A stretch of 64,000 nt of DNA from Polytrichum commune (taxonomy: Eukaryota > Streptophyta > Polytrichopsida > Polytrichales > Polytrichaceae), in assembly GCA_950295325.1 (NCBI GenBank), contig OX485806.1:42284001-42348000 (forward strand), given 5' to 3'. Positions 1 to 12,186 of the stretch are shown one piece after another. A program made the translations under genes and the position numbers. How positions within the stretch are numbered: the stretch's first letter is position 1; each line of letters opens with the position of its first letter. The notes under the pieces were generated by a model, which saw only the letters and a list, made by a program, of their open reading frames with translations, did not search any database and was not told where the DNA came from.

Positions 1-1700
1 CCCATGACGTGTTCGGTGCCATGCTCCAAAAAGACTCCAACCTTGCTCACTTTGCGGCCATGATGTTCTACATGTGGGAAAAGAACCATCGATTGATAGC
101 TTGGTGGAGACAAATCAATAAGCATCACTCCTTAGACAAAGATTGGCACATCTCCATTAACTGTATTTTCGTAGACCCAAGAAAATGCACCGTCATTTTC
201 CTTAATGCCATAAATGACATCGACTGGTGAGTTTGACATTTTTTGTTTTTTTTTACTTTGTCTTTGGTTAGGTCCACGGAGCATAACCACATTAATGACA
301 ACCTCCCCACCAAGTTGCTTTGCCTCCACACATTTGGAGAGATGAAGCTAGAGGAATTCAAAGACCTCATTTCTGTCACCGACTATAAGATGTACGAATC
401 CAAGATGGAGAAGAAACCTAATTGGTATTCCCTGATATTGGACGTCTTTGTCAAATTCTTGTACAAGAAAAAAAATTCTCTTCATTTTCCTCTTCATTTT
501 CCTCTTCATTTTTTTTATTTCCATTGTCTTTTATATATATTTTGTTTTGTTTTGTTTTTGTTTTTGTTTCAAAGAAAATTATTTGGGCCGCTAAAATATG
601 TTGATAAAAATCATTTGATCTTGGAACTTTGAGAAGTTCATTTCTATCGCCCACAAAGACAATGGCAAAGTCTTATTCCACAAGGTGCCTCTCCTACCTT
701 TGTGTTTTTATTTTTCTTCCATTTTTCTACAATTATTTCTATACTTGATGTTTTTTTTCTTACATAACACTCTTCTATGTTGCAGATTGACCATCATTTT
801 TCCACCTTCCTCATGACAGATATGACAATCAAGAATCTTCAAAAGGTGGCCACCACACATGTAGATGCCTCCTTCAAGGCCAAGTGGCTTTGATGGTGGA
901 ACTCCCCTGCCGAGGTCAAAATCAACAAGTTTCCTTCTTCTTTTCATTTCAAAGAGAAAGTCTTTGAAAACTCGCCTGGACAAAGTTTCTTTCTGGGCAC
1001 ATGTACATGTACACCTTATCTTTATTTATTTTATTTTTTATATTGTTTGTCATTTCTAACCATCGGTATTTCTTATCATAGTTGGAAAAGGGGGTTGAGG
1101 CTAAGATCGTATCATTTGAAAATGAGTGCTCCATCAACATTGACTAGCTTTCAATGGAGGATATTTTGCAACCCGCCAATTATGTCGAGCATTAGAGGCT
1201 CATTTTTTGGGACAAGGCTTTCCGGGTGTATTTTGATGACAAAGGAGTTTTGAAGTTTACTAAAGGATTCGATCTTATGGAGTTTGAGGAAGGCTCCAAA
1301 GCTATCAAGCCTGTCGCTTATCAATATTTTTTTTCCCGTTGTGTAGTCTATATTTTTTTGTTTTATTTCCTTTGTACCACTTTATTTTTTTGTTCAAATG
1401 TTCTTCATTTCATAGGTACATTCATTGTGAGTTTGTTGTGAAGAATGCTCTGCTTTCTTCGTCCTTGCCAACTTTCCTTGTAAATTGGGTCAACAACAAC
1501 TCCAGCCTTTGTGTGTACACAAACATGCAACTTGCTAAGTTGTGCATTTGGTGGTTGGTGGTTGGTGTTTGGATTGCTTTCATGGATTTCCTTGTTTTTA
1601 TGTTCATTTTATCAATCTATGCCACTTAGATAATTCATAGGCCACCCAGGAAAAGAAACTGAGAGGAGGAAAACAATGAAGGCCAAGAAACGACTTCTTG
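1..1700 (+). pseudogene. Decayed multi-exon gene of unknown family (5' end outside window)
   Basis: The first 226 bases encode a continuous stretch that reads into the window from the left, with residues such as FAAMMFYMWEKNHRLIAWW. The frame continues from base 226 across a putative 45-base intron (227-271, GT...AG, T-rich) into an exon at 272-467. A further intron (685-785, GT...TTGCAG) rejoins a coding stretch at 786 in frame. Later coding-like blocks lie at about 1082-1320 and 1420-1630. In-frame stops interrupt the 786-945 and 1082-1320 blocks (for example WL-stop-WWNS near 890), and the donor after about 467 is not recognisable. I do not recognise the family. A captured gene carried by a transposon is as likely as a host gene. 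Confidence 0.45.
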
Positions 1701-1730
1701 AATTGCTTCTAAAATATTCTTCCAAACCTA

Positions 1731-2534
1731 GATATGCGTAGGTAGACCTTCGATGGCAATCTACCACATTTTGAATGAGAGCATATAGTCACCCTTTCAA
1801 GATTTGAAAGAGTTAAAAGAAGGAATTTCTCTTAGCAAATTAGGAGAGTGACACATATTACATGTTATCTCCCAATATATACAAAATTAGGATTTATATT
1901 AACTTACATTATTCATGATGATAGGCTACACGAGAGCTACGTCCTTTGTATCTTTACCATTATGAATACAATAGCTTCATGCTCAAATCATCTTCTTAGT
2001 TATTCAAGGTAAAGGCAAAAAAATTGATATCATAGACATCATCAAGTTGACAAGTCCTATGAATAGAAACTCACATGAGGTGAGATAGTCACATGAGTTG
2101 AGAATTGAGTGTGATTGAGAAATTATTATAGAAATTACAAGCAATGAGAGAAATTGTAAGTGTTGAAAGGCAATTATGTAATGAAAGATCGTAGAAGCCC
2201 ACATGAGGTGAGAATAATTGCATTACAAAGTTGGTGAGTAGGGTTGGGTACTTTGAGACATTAGAGAAATTATTGAGAGAAAGATAAAATTAAATAATAT
2301 CAAAATATGAATGTATGAGGTTGCATGTAGGGACGTTTGATAATTGAATGCATGTATCTTCTTAAATCAATGTCATATGAGTCTAGAGTTATCAATTGCT
2401 TAGCCTGTACCAAATCATAATTGATTCCTTGCGTACCTATTTCATTCCATTATCATTATTTTTATTATAGTGATTTTTGAACCTACGTTGTCTAAGATCC
2501 AAAATCGTGATTGATTGCCTAAAAAAATGAATAC
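1731..2534. other. AT-rich spacer
   Basis: No coding stretch, RNA gene or clear repeat is visible. The sequence is AT-rich with scattered short open frames only. Confidence 0.5.
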
Positions 2535-2542
2535 AACGAGTG

Positions 2543-3394
2543 CACGGGGAGGTCACTTAGTGCATTTTAAAAACGACGTGCGGCATAATATAGGGAGGAT
2601 TAAAATCATTTGACATAAAAATTATAAAAGAATTCCAAATAATGAAGGGTCCATTAAAAGTACATAAGCCCATTACAAGTAAAATAGATAGGTATAAAAT
2701 ATGGACCATTCCCTTTTAGTAAAAATAATATAGGGGCTGAAAATAAGAATCTTAGGATGTATGTTTAGTAGAATCAATTTCGTACGCATGCCTCACGAGG
2801 GATGGATGAAAAATTACTCATCATTCACCCAAAAATGGATGAAATTGGAAGCCTAACTCTATGCCCGACTTCTCTTGGTGGTTTTTCTCCCCTTCTCTTT
2901 TGAAACTCTTCAACCCGATTGTAGGGCGCCCGTTTGTGCACAACATTTGAGCCTCACCGTTGTGTTTAGGGTTTATGGAGCGGGTGTTGTGTTTGTGAAC
3001 ACACACACAATCTTGTTGTGTTTGTAAACACACACTCAATCATGTTGTGTTCCATCCTAAGTCTTCTTTTTGTATTTTCACTTTAAGTTTTTGTACTTGG
3101 TTTTTGCAATGGTACGTAATTTTTATATTTTTTTGTTGCCATGCTTTTCCCATCACTTTTGCATTGCATACATTCTTAAATTCAGTTTTTTAAAATAAAA
3201 AGAATATAGACTACAAAAAAATTCAATGACATGGGCATTATAAGTAATGGTAGAGTACAAAAAAATAGGCCATTTTAGAATATTATGTAAGTAAAAGGAG
3301 CTTTTAATTCGTGCCTTGGAGGTAAATAGCCCCTAAACAAATACCCCTCCTCCGCACGTGGTACACAAAAATCCTACTGAGTGACCTCCCCGTG
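2543..3394. mobile_element. Non-autonomous TIR DNA transposon, 852 bp, 8-bp target duplication
   Basis: Both ends carry the same inverted sequence beginning CACGGGGAGGTCACT; the left end reads inward from 2543 and the right end is its complement, finishing at 3394. The match continues imperfectly for about 25 bases. The element is flanked by perfect copies of AACGAGTG at 2535-2542 and 3395-3402, so its limits are well defined. It has no transposase. An 8-bp duplication suits hAT (or a short MULE-type) mobilisation, but the first bases do not fit the usual hAT end consensus well, so the superfamily is left open. Confidence 0.8.
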
Positions 3395-3402
3395 AACGAG
3401 TG

Positions 3403-4039
3403 GTATGAATATTAAAAGTGTTAGGACGCAATTTTTAATTTGGTAAAGTTGAGTATATAAATATGTTGAAAATATTTTATTGTATCATTTTGTTTTAAAA
3501 TGGAACGTGGCCATTTATAACTAAACCTTCACAAAAGTCACATAGTTGCATTAAAAATATACTACACTCAAATTTTAGTTGAGATTGAGATATAAAGATT
3601 GTAGTATATGGATATTTATAGCCATAATATCATAAACTAATAAGATGCACAAAAAATATTTTAATCCATTTATAGATGAAATGATAACAAAATAATCATG
3701 AATATTCTATAAATAGAATGTAACATATATAACTATCATTCCCAAAATAATATAAATCAATCGTATGAGAAGAAAACTATCTCATAAAAGGGATTGAAAA
3801 TTTAGAGAAATTACTAAGTTCAAGAAAATGACTCAAAGATTTTTTTTCTAGAGTTGATGAGAAAATGGGAGGTTAGTAGAGGCATTATCTACATGGTAAG
3901 ATAGTGACCACTAACAACTTGATTATTATTAAATTAGTTTCCATATATGTTTCACTAGAAAGAAGTTATGGTAACAAAAACTAACAATTAGGAGACTAAA
4001 AATAAAAGTTGTTCCAAAAAAAAAATTTGGAACAAAAAC
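3403..4039. other. AT-rich spacer
   Basis: No gene or bounded element is seen in this stretch. Confidence 0.5.
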
Positions 4040-4445
4040 TTACATTGTTACTTGGACATTTAGCTATTTGCCACCCAAAAAATTTGTTACTTGGTCACTT
4101 GGTTAACTTGATTCTTGAAGAAAAAATATCTAGTTACTTGGACATTTAATTACTTGCTATGAGGGAGAAAATTACTTGTTACTTGGTTACTTATAAAAGA
4201 GACATTTAGCTATTTGTAAGATAAAAAGGAACTTGTTACTTGGCAACTTGGTTACTTGGTTACTTAAGATGTTTAGCTACTTGGAAGAGAAGAAAGAACT
4301 TATTATTTGGCAACGTGGTTACTTGAGTGCTTAGCTACTTGGAAAAGAGGAAAAAACTCGTTACTTGGTGACTTGGTTACTTAAGATATTTCGAAAAGAA
4401 GAGGAAATTGTTACTTGGATACTTGGCTAATTAATTACTTAAACA
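4040..4445. repeat. Degenerate tandem array of TTACTTGG-type words
   Basis: The words TTACTTGG, ACTTGGTTACTT and TAGCTACTTGGA recur many times in changing order with GAAAAGAGGAAA-type spacers, in units of roughly 55-60 bases. It looks like an old minisatellite. It ends about 45 bases before the solo LTR at 4492. Confidence 0.6.
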
Positions 4446-4491
4446 AGAAGAAAAACAACTGTGTCACATGAAAAAATTACAAGACTATGAC

Positions 4492-5669
4492 TGTGAGGCC
4501 AAACCACCCACCCTTATGCGTCGTAGTCCGGGTGAGGGCATGGAACTCACATTGATCCCTATGTCATTCTCAACGTCACATGGTCGAGCTCCACCGCATT
4601 ACACATTGATGTGGACACACCAGTTTTTTTATAACATGAGTACGAGCATTGAAAAATGCTCCTCTCCTTTATTGCACTCTTCCACACAAGCTCACAAAAC
4701 CACACACAATCCCTCACCTAAGATTCACTCCCTAATTTCACCACATTACATTGAGTGGCTCCCTAATCCTCCACTAACCCCATTTACTAGCCTAATCCCT
4801 TGTTTTCACCCTAGCCAACCCTTCCACCATGTAATGTAGTAATATTACTAACCCCCCCTCTACACTAATTAAGGTCAGCCTCGGTTCCCTAAGCACAAAA
4901 TTACGTTGTTCGGCTCTGGGACTCTGCCCGTCATCGCCCGTCACCGGGCAGGCAGTCGGCCACCGAGCTCACTCTTTGCTGTCTAGCCACCGAGCTTCCT
5001 CTTTGTTGTTCGGCCACCGAGCTCACTCTTTGCTGTCTAGCCACCGAGCTTCCTCTTTGTTGTTCGGCCACCGAGCTCACTCTTTGCTGTCTAGCCACCG
5101 AGCTTCCTCTTTGCTGTTCGGCCACCGAGCTCAGCTTTTTGCTGTCTAGCCACCGAGCTTCCACTCTTCAGAGCCTGGCCACCGAGCTTCAGCCCTTTGC
5201 CTTCTCATTCTGGCAACTCTAATAGGAACAACCACCACACAAAAAAACCCGCAATTTTCCTCTTTCTCCCCGCATTTCTCCACCCCCTTAGGAATCCGAA
5301 CCAAGCTTATCCATAAATCACCCTTCAAACCTTAAAACCAACACACTAAAGCCCTAATGCGAACATTAACCCCGAACCCTTTGTGGGCAAGCTCCACGCC
5401 CAATTCGGACACCTATCCCGGCCTTAAGCCCAAACTCACATCCCCTTTCCCAATAACAAAAGTACTAACTACCATTACTCTAACTAAAACTAATTAACAC
5501 TAACCCTCTCCCAACACACAAATGACATAAATCATTTGTTAACCCAAAAACACACAAAATCCAAGGGTTACACTCTTTTTAGTTTGAAATAACAAACACA
5601 ATAAAAAAGGACCAACTCCTAATAACTTTTGAAGTTAACCACACATGTGGGCACCATTTTGGGCTCACA
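4492..5669 (-). mobile_element. Solo LTR of the same family as the gypsy element at 12.2-20.5 kb
   Basis: The sequence begins TGTGAGGCCAAACC and ends TTTTGGGCTCACA. This is the reverse complement of the LTR ends of the gypsy element at 12187-20493, which start TGTGAGCCC and finish GGCCTCACA. The 5-bp target duplication ATGAC is perfect (4487-4491 and 5670-5674). No internal region is present, so it is a solo LTR left by LTR-LTR recombination. It carries a private minisatellite at 4957-5190. Confidence 0.88.
4957..5190. repeat. Minisatellite inside solo LTR, 54-bp unit
   Basis: A unit of about 54 bases, itself two similar halves each containing GCCACCGAGCT, repeats between three and four times. 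On the minus strand it produces a spurious open frame rich in SSVAEQQRGSS repeats, which I do not regard as a gene. Confidence 0.8.
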
Positions 5670-5674
5670 ATGAC

Positions 5675-6147
5675 GCAAGAGGGGAAGTTAATAAGATCTA
5701 GATCAATGTTTTGAGATAACGCTTGAACTTAAAAGGACAATTATGGCACATAAAAGGTTACAACACTATGATACACAAAGGAAAATTAGCATGATCTAAA
5801 AAAATGCTTGAGGAGTAACACTTGAGCTTAAAAGATAATTATGGCACATGAAGAAGACTGACACAATAAGAAAAGTACAAACAATCAAGTTAATAGATTG
5901 GAAACATCATTTAGTTGGACGAGACTACTTGAAGAGATTTCATCAAGAGAAGAATTCATTACAACAAAATGGACTTTAGATTAAACTTTATAAACCATCA
6001 TGATGAACACAAGAAAGAGGATTTTTTAAAAGATGAACTAAGACACTCTAGCAAAGGAAACCATCTTTGGAACCAAAGGAAGACAACAAACACTAAGGAG
6101 ATTAGGTGGTTCAACCATCTTAATCCGTATGACACTCTAAGTCACTA
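5675..6147. other. Spacer
   Basis: Nothing recognisable apart from a 69-codon open frame at 5969-6178 without known motifs. Confidence 0.4.
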
Positions 6148-6155
6148 CAATACGG

Positions 6156-7208
6156 CAAAGCCCAACATTTTCCTTTAAATTGCACCCATACCCAGACCAT
6201 GCCCATCAGCAGCGACCTATGCCCACCCATAGCATGACATGTGCGCACCCATGCCCACCCATGCCCACACATAGCATGACATGTGCCAACCCATGTCCAC
6301 CCATGCTATTCAAATTGCGCCCATGTATTAAAAATTTGTGTAATGTGTGTTACCCGCCTACACCAAGTATTGGTTGGATCGGACAAATAAAAGGTCATTC
6401 ACTATCGCTAGCTTCAGCCCGGAGCGCTTCTTGGTTAACGTATTCCTTGCATCCAAGAAGTTTGACTCCGATTTGGAGTTGGATGCAGGGATGCACAAAT
6501 TTGAATGCGCCACGCGCGGCATCATGGGGAATGTGGGGGCTCCAACTCAAAACCTTTTCTTCTCAGGCCACAAAAATTGGGTTAAGGATTGCAGGTGAAA
6601 AATTGCATCGACAAATCGAGAGAAATCAGGGAAGAATTTGCAACCAGATTCCATCGTAGTTGTTTCCGGCAGCGAGGGAGTTGTTTCCAGCATGCAGGTC
6701 ATGTCCTGATTCACAACATTTTTTCCTCTTGCTCCCTACCACTTTACAACATCGTCTATTTCTTGAGTTTTGGAATTCTCTTGGCAGGAACGGGTTTAAG
6801 GTAGGGTGGGAAAACCAAAAGCATAAGAAAGTGGCAAAAAAGAGACTGAGGATTTTTGGGAGCCTAGGGACACACTCAAGAAGGAGGAGGAGGAGGAGAA
6901 CAAGAAGAAGACACACTGAAGGATGGACTCACCTTACTGGGTGAAGGTGATTCAATGTTCTTACCCTCAAAAGCATTGAATGAGAGCTCATTCAATGACC
7001 CCTTCCAATATGCTTTGCTTTAGCCCATGCTCACCCATGAACAATAATATCGCAGCCATGCCCACCCATGCCCACCCATGAACAATAATATCGCAGCCAT
7101 GCCCACCCATGCCCACCCATAAACAATAATATCGCACCCATGTCCACCCAAAACCCATGGGCATGGGTGGGCATGGGCATGGGCATGGGCACCCAATGTA
7201 GGGCTCTG
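6156..7208. mobile_element. Non-autonomous hAT-type element carrying captured DNA (Pack-type)
   Basis: The element runs from CAAAGCCCAACATTTTCC to the inverted end AATGTAGGGCTCTG and is flanked by perfect 8-bp duplications CAATACGG (6148-6155 and 7209-7216), the length typical of hAT elements. Outer parts rich in CCCATGCCCACCC match the small element at 11467-11851. The middle (about 6340-7020) is absent from that relative. It contains coding-like fragments, including 6347-6598 with residues NLFFSGHKNW and a purine-rich stretch at 6875-6910. It looks like gene material picked up by the transposon; the source is unknown. Confidence 0.82.
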
Positions 7209-7216
7209 CAATACGG

Positions 7217-9330
7217 TCAACCCTAAGAACAAATAAAGGTAGTTGAGCTCTACAATGGCTTTGGTATTTAAGTTTGTGTGTTTGGTGTATGCTTTTAGGT
7301 GGGTAATATGAGGAGTTAATAGTTTTTAAGCTTTGTTTGTTAAGCATGAGTGTGATGGGATATTTGATGGAAAATAAAAGGATGTGTTGCATACATGCAT
7401 GGGTAGGCATGAGGGGGATGTAGCAATGTTAAGATAATTTAATGATTGTATTTGTATGTATCTCTCCCCAAATGCCAATGTGAGGATGGGTAGGGTAATA
7501 TACCAACCATCGTATCCTAGTGTATCAATCAACAATTGGTATTTGAGTTTTTTGCATTGAGATGTTGTGGTGCAGTCATAGTTGTGACAAAATGTCTATT
7601 CAATGAAGTGGGTGGTATGATGGGGAGAAGCAATATTGATTATTAATATGTCGGGTTTGAGTTGCATAAGGCATTTGCATGGGTATGTTGGGTAAATGTA
7701 GGGGCAAAACCATGTGGAAATTGTGTTATCTTATGGATTATTTAAATAGGTGTTGGTGATCATCATGATTTTAATTTAATTTTGGAGTGGAATAGGATGG
7801 GTTTGTGAAGTTGCCATATTTTATTGTGTTTATTTTTCTTGGATATTATGGGGTTTGTGCACATATATAGTAGGTGAATGCACATGTGAGAGGTCTAGAA
7901 TGGGCAAAGGATGGAAACAAAGATGGGAAATTGAGTGTATATTGGAAACGAAGATGGGAAGATGGCTAAATGATATATTTCCTTAGATTGCCCATGTATT
8001 GAATGTAGCGTAGTTTGGAAATTTGTGTAATTTGTGCATTTGCACATTTGGGAGATGGCCATAAGTAGTTGGAGATGGATGAGTGCACAAGCAAGTTACC
8101 TAACTTTTTTTCCACCTAGGGGTATTGAGGTGATATATTGTCATATTAATCCTTTATGTATATAAGATTTGTGGTATTTGATGGGGGTGGTGTCAAGGCG
8201 TTCCATGAATATTCTTGTGTGCATTGTAGGGATTGCTCATTGTGAGGTTTGTTGATACCAAATTTGGTAAGTTTATTGACAATATCATTGCTAAGGATAT
8301 GTGAGAATGCTCGATTTTTTGTAGGGTGATTTGGTGAGTTTGTTGAGAGAAACGCCTAATCATGGTTTGTATGAGGAGTTTATCATGGTGGTTGTATGTG
8401 AATGAGGGGCATCGGAAGTGGTTTTCAATAAGGTAGAGAGACTTGAGGTTGTATGTAAAATTATGTAAGTTTTTGTGGTTGTTTTTGGTGAGGTGCTCGT
8501 TTGTGGACTATCATTTTTTTCCCCAACAGAAGTTCTAGATCAATTGAAATTGGTCACACCAAATGCCACCATATTTATGTTCCAAGTATGCAATGAAGTT
8601 TTTTAGACGATTGAATGCATGTGGCTTGCAAATGTTGTTCTATACTTTATAAAAACATGAGTTGTGGTCCTTTGGAATCCAACTCCATGAATCAATGAGG
8701 CCCACTAGAGGAGGTTAATATCCTAAGAATTAACATGGTCCTCTTTGGAATTAACAAAATCCTCACACCAATATATCTCAAGGGGATGAATGTTTCTCAA
8801 CAATTAACACGGCCTTGCATGAACATCCAAGGCACAAACCAACATCCTATATAGCCCAAGAAACTAAGAGGATGTCAACCTAACCTAGGAGAATTTTTTG
8901 CAAAGACATAGAATGACCCACATTATAATGTCGTGTGACACAAACACATCTTTTGAAAAATTAGATTGTATGCATATATGAATTTATAATTTGCAATTTG
9001 ACATTTGGAACAAGGATTTTATTACTACCATGTGAATTTAGATGTGGTAAATGTCCTACAAAGAGTGCATCCTTTGGGCATATAACAAACATCATGCACG
9101 CACATATTTTTCAAACTTCTTTGTCATATAAGTTCAATAGAATGCCTCTCCCCATTTTAAAAATATTTTTGCAAAAACCTTTCATCACAAAGTTTAAAAC
9201 AATAGAATCCCCTCCCACCTTCAAATTCCCTTCTTAATGCATCTTAATTTTTGGTTGAAGAATTGAAGTATAATAGGCCATCATGGCATTATATGAAACA
9301 TTTCTACAAATAGAGAAAAAAACTTTGTGT
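7217..9330. other. AT-rich spacer
   Basis: No gene, RNA or bounded element is evident; only short open frames occur. Confidence 0.45.
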
Positions 9331-9344
9331 GATTGCCTACCTAC

Positions 9345-10545
9345 AATAATATGTGCAATGAAGGGTTGGGGCTAGAGTTCATGCCATGTGGGCAGGCCCT
9401 ACAATCCTGCACCTCCAAGCAACCCCATCAATTTTATTTATTTATTTAAATCTCAACCGACAATTGTTGCCCACCTTACCCGATTTTTTTTTTAAATCAC
9501 CTTTGCATTTTTTTAGGCCATTTGTCCGTAAATCCCATATTGAGTGCGTTTCACCTTGAAAGCCCAAAATTCAATATATGTGTTCACTCTCCCTTAATAA
9601 AAAAATTAAAAAGATTGGGATTTCATTCCAAAAGAGAAACTGAAAACATGTAAATGAACGTTAATAAAACATGTAATGAACATGGAAGTAAAAAATATTA
9701 AAAAATTCCTAGTAGCATTGAGATTATAATGTATGTGACTTACCATTTGAAAATGTCTTAATAAATTTGATATTAAATTTATAATAGTGTAATTTATGCT
9801 TTTTACTTTAAGAGGAATTCATACATATTCAAATTAATTAAACATGATCGGATGTAATAAATCATAATTAATTCTAGTATGCGCATTTTATATATAAAAA
9901 GGCTTAATTACCGTGGTAAGCATATTTTTATTTAATTGTATTTAAGTAGGTTTGATACACTTAATTAGTTCGAATATGTATGAATACTTGTGAAAGTAAA
10001 AAGCATCAACTAGAGTATTGCAAATTAAACAATTTAAATATAATTTTCATTTTAGAATGACAAAGGAAACTTTCAAATGGTAAGTCACATACATTTAAGC
10101 CTCAATGCTAATGAAGATTTTGTGATATTTTTCATTTCCAAGTCCATTACATGCTTTATTGACTTACATTCATATGCTTTTGGTTTCACTACGGGAATGA
10201 ATGCCTAGTTAATTGCTTATGTACCAAGGGGAAGTGAACATATATTGAATTTTGGGCCTTCAAGGTGAAATGCACTCAATATGGGATTTGTGGACAAATA
10301 ACTTTCAAGAATACAAACGCAATTTTTTTGAAATCGGGCAGGGTAGACATGAGTTGTTGTGCAAGATCAAAAATATTTAAAAAGTTTGGTGGGTTGCCCG
10401 AGGGTGTCAGAGCACAGGCCCCGACATTGAGACCCCCTTCCCCCCCCAATGATGGGGTCATGATTTGGCCAGGTGGGGCCCACCCAAATGGCATGAGCTC
10501 TAGCCCAAATTGCAATAATGTTGCTCCACACTATTATATTGATAT
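9345..10545. repeat. Long inverted repeat (fold-back element)
   Basis: The left arm (about 9345-9900) and right arm (about 9910-10545) are imperfect reverse complements around a centre near 9900. Matching blocks include the Left CATATTGAGTGCGTTTCACC against the right GGTGAAATGCACTCAATATG, and ATGTATGTGACTTACC against GGTAAGTCACATACAT. Outer blocks containing GGGGCTAGAGTTCATGCC and its complement extend the arms beyond 500 bases. It resembles a fold-back or long-TIR element. I could not define a target duplication, so the limits are approximate. Confidence 0.78.
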
Positions 10546-10559
10546 TCCGCACTAGTTTG

Positions 10560-11458
10560 TGTACTTACTTCCAAAGTATAAAACTACACTAGATGTATTT
10601 TCTATGATTGCTCTATAGGCAAATAAACAAAGTTATCAGTTTTTATTCTTTAATTTTGATCCAAGATAATTTATATGGGTAAAGAGGTAAGCTAATTTTT
10701 GAAGTCAACCTAATTGCACATATCAGTGTAGATATCAATATATCATGAGAGCGAAACTTATGGCCAAACACAAAGCAACATCCCTATCACACTCCAATGA
10801 AACTACCTACATATTTTAAAGAACAATTTGCAGTCTTCTATCTTTTTTAATGTAATAAAGCTCCCCATTAGCACATAGGGATCATTTAAACCAATTCATT
10901 TTAGAATAGTGGGGGATGTACATACTTTTATGTACCATATCAGGCACATTCAACCAAGGATATTACTAATCTGAGACAATCATCTTGAGGGCTTAAATTC
11001 CTCCTAGTAACTTTTGAAATATGATATGTATACTTAGGGTAGACATTTGTGCTTTGAGTAATTTGAAAAGAGTGCAATTGTTGGGCCTAAACATAATCTT
11101 TATGCAATCTGCATTTGACTCTCACCACAAACAAAGTCCTCAAGTTGTGATCCCACGTCAAAATTAAAGGAAATGAAAATGGCGACAAATAACCAAAAAT
11201 AAAACCACCTCAAATTCTAGCTAACACAACTAAATATATTATCCATGTCTTGCACATGTATATCTAGTACCTCGAGTCTTCACAAAAATAAGACTTTCAA
11301 TTGGGCCCCATCCACACAAAACATTAATCATATGTATTATGGTGCTCATGTTTCTATAATTGGCCATGATGCCCAAATGCCTACATGAATGGCCAAGTCC
11401 TTGGTTGAGGCATATAATTGGCCATGTATGGAGGGCGAACCAATCTCAGTCGTCCTAA
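10560..11458. other. AT-rich spacer
   Basis: No supported feature is seen here. Confidence 0.45.
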
Positions 11459-11466
11459 CTATACAT

Positions 11467-11851
11467 CAGAGCCCAACATTTTCCTTTTTAATTGCACCCA
11501 TACCCAGACCATGCCCATCAACAGTGACCTATGCCCACCCCTAGCATGACATGTGCACACCCATGCCCACACATAGCATGACATGTGGCCACCCATGGCC
11601 ACCCATGGCCACCCATGCTATTCAAATTGCGCCCATGTATTCAAAAATTGTGTAATGTGTATTGTGTACTTGTGTAATGTGTCTTGTATGATTGTGTAAT
11701 TGTGCCCCACCCATGCCCACCCATTATAATATCAAACCCATGCCCACCCATGAACAATAATATCGCAGCCATGCCCACCCATGCCCACACAAAAATGGCA
11801 TGGGTTGGTATGGGCATGGGCATGGGTATGGGCACCCAATGTAGGGCTCTG
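11467..11851. mobile_element. hAT-type MITE, 385 bp
   Basis: The ends CAGAGCCCAACATT and, inverted, CAGAGCCCTACATT differ at one position. Perfect 8-bp duplications CTATACAT flank it (11459-11466 and 11852-11859). The CAGAG start and 8-bp duplication are classic hAT features. The interior is a CCCATGCCCACCC-rich minisatellite shared with the larger relative at 6156-7208. It needs a transposase from elsewhere; the hAT gene at 49.6-55.7 kb is one possible type, but end compatibility is not shown. Confidence 0.9.
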
Positions 11852-11869
11852 CTATACATGCAGGATTCA

Positions 11870-11976
11870 AACGACATTTCCACTTTTTGGGTTGCTCAAA
11901 CATTTACCTCGCTGGTTGTCGGGTTGTATATAAGGTCAGTGATTGGGGAGATTTTTGGGCATACCCGTTTGAGATC
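11870..11976 (+). repeat. Left half of a dispersed repeat split by the Harbinger insertion
   Basis: The block GTGATTGGGGAGATTTTT...TTTGAGATC directly abuts the Harbinger end. It continues beyond the other Harbinger end at 28711 as GTGTTTGCAAGTCCAACCG. A joined, uninterrupted relative exists at 34785-34858, which identifies this as the pre-insertion target. The nature of the repeat is unknown. Confidence 0.7.
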
Positions 11977-12186
11977 TTAGGGCTGGTTTACACTATGGAC
12001 CATGAAATCGGACCATGGAAGATATCGTTTGTCAATGGTCTGAGTTCATGGTCCGACTTCCATGCTCCAACATCATAAAAAATTAGTTTTGAAAGCCATG
12101 GGCCCTTCACTAGGTGTAAACCGAATATGGACTAAGAGGAAAGACCTTGGAACAAAAAGTGAGGGTGTGGATTTTTTTAATATAAG

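Noticed and set aside
4931-5164. Minus-strand frame rich in SSVAEQQRGSS
   Set aside because: Product of the 54-bp tandem repeat in a solo LTR.
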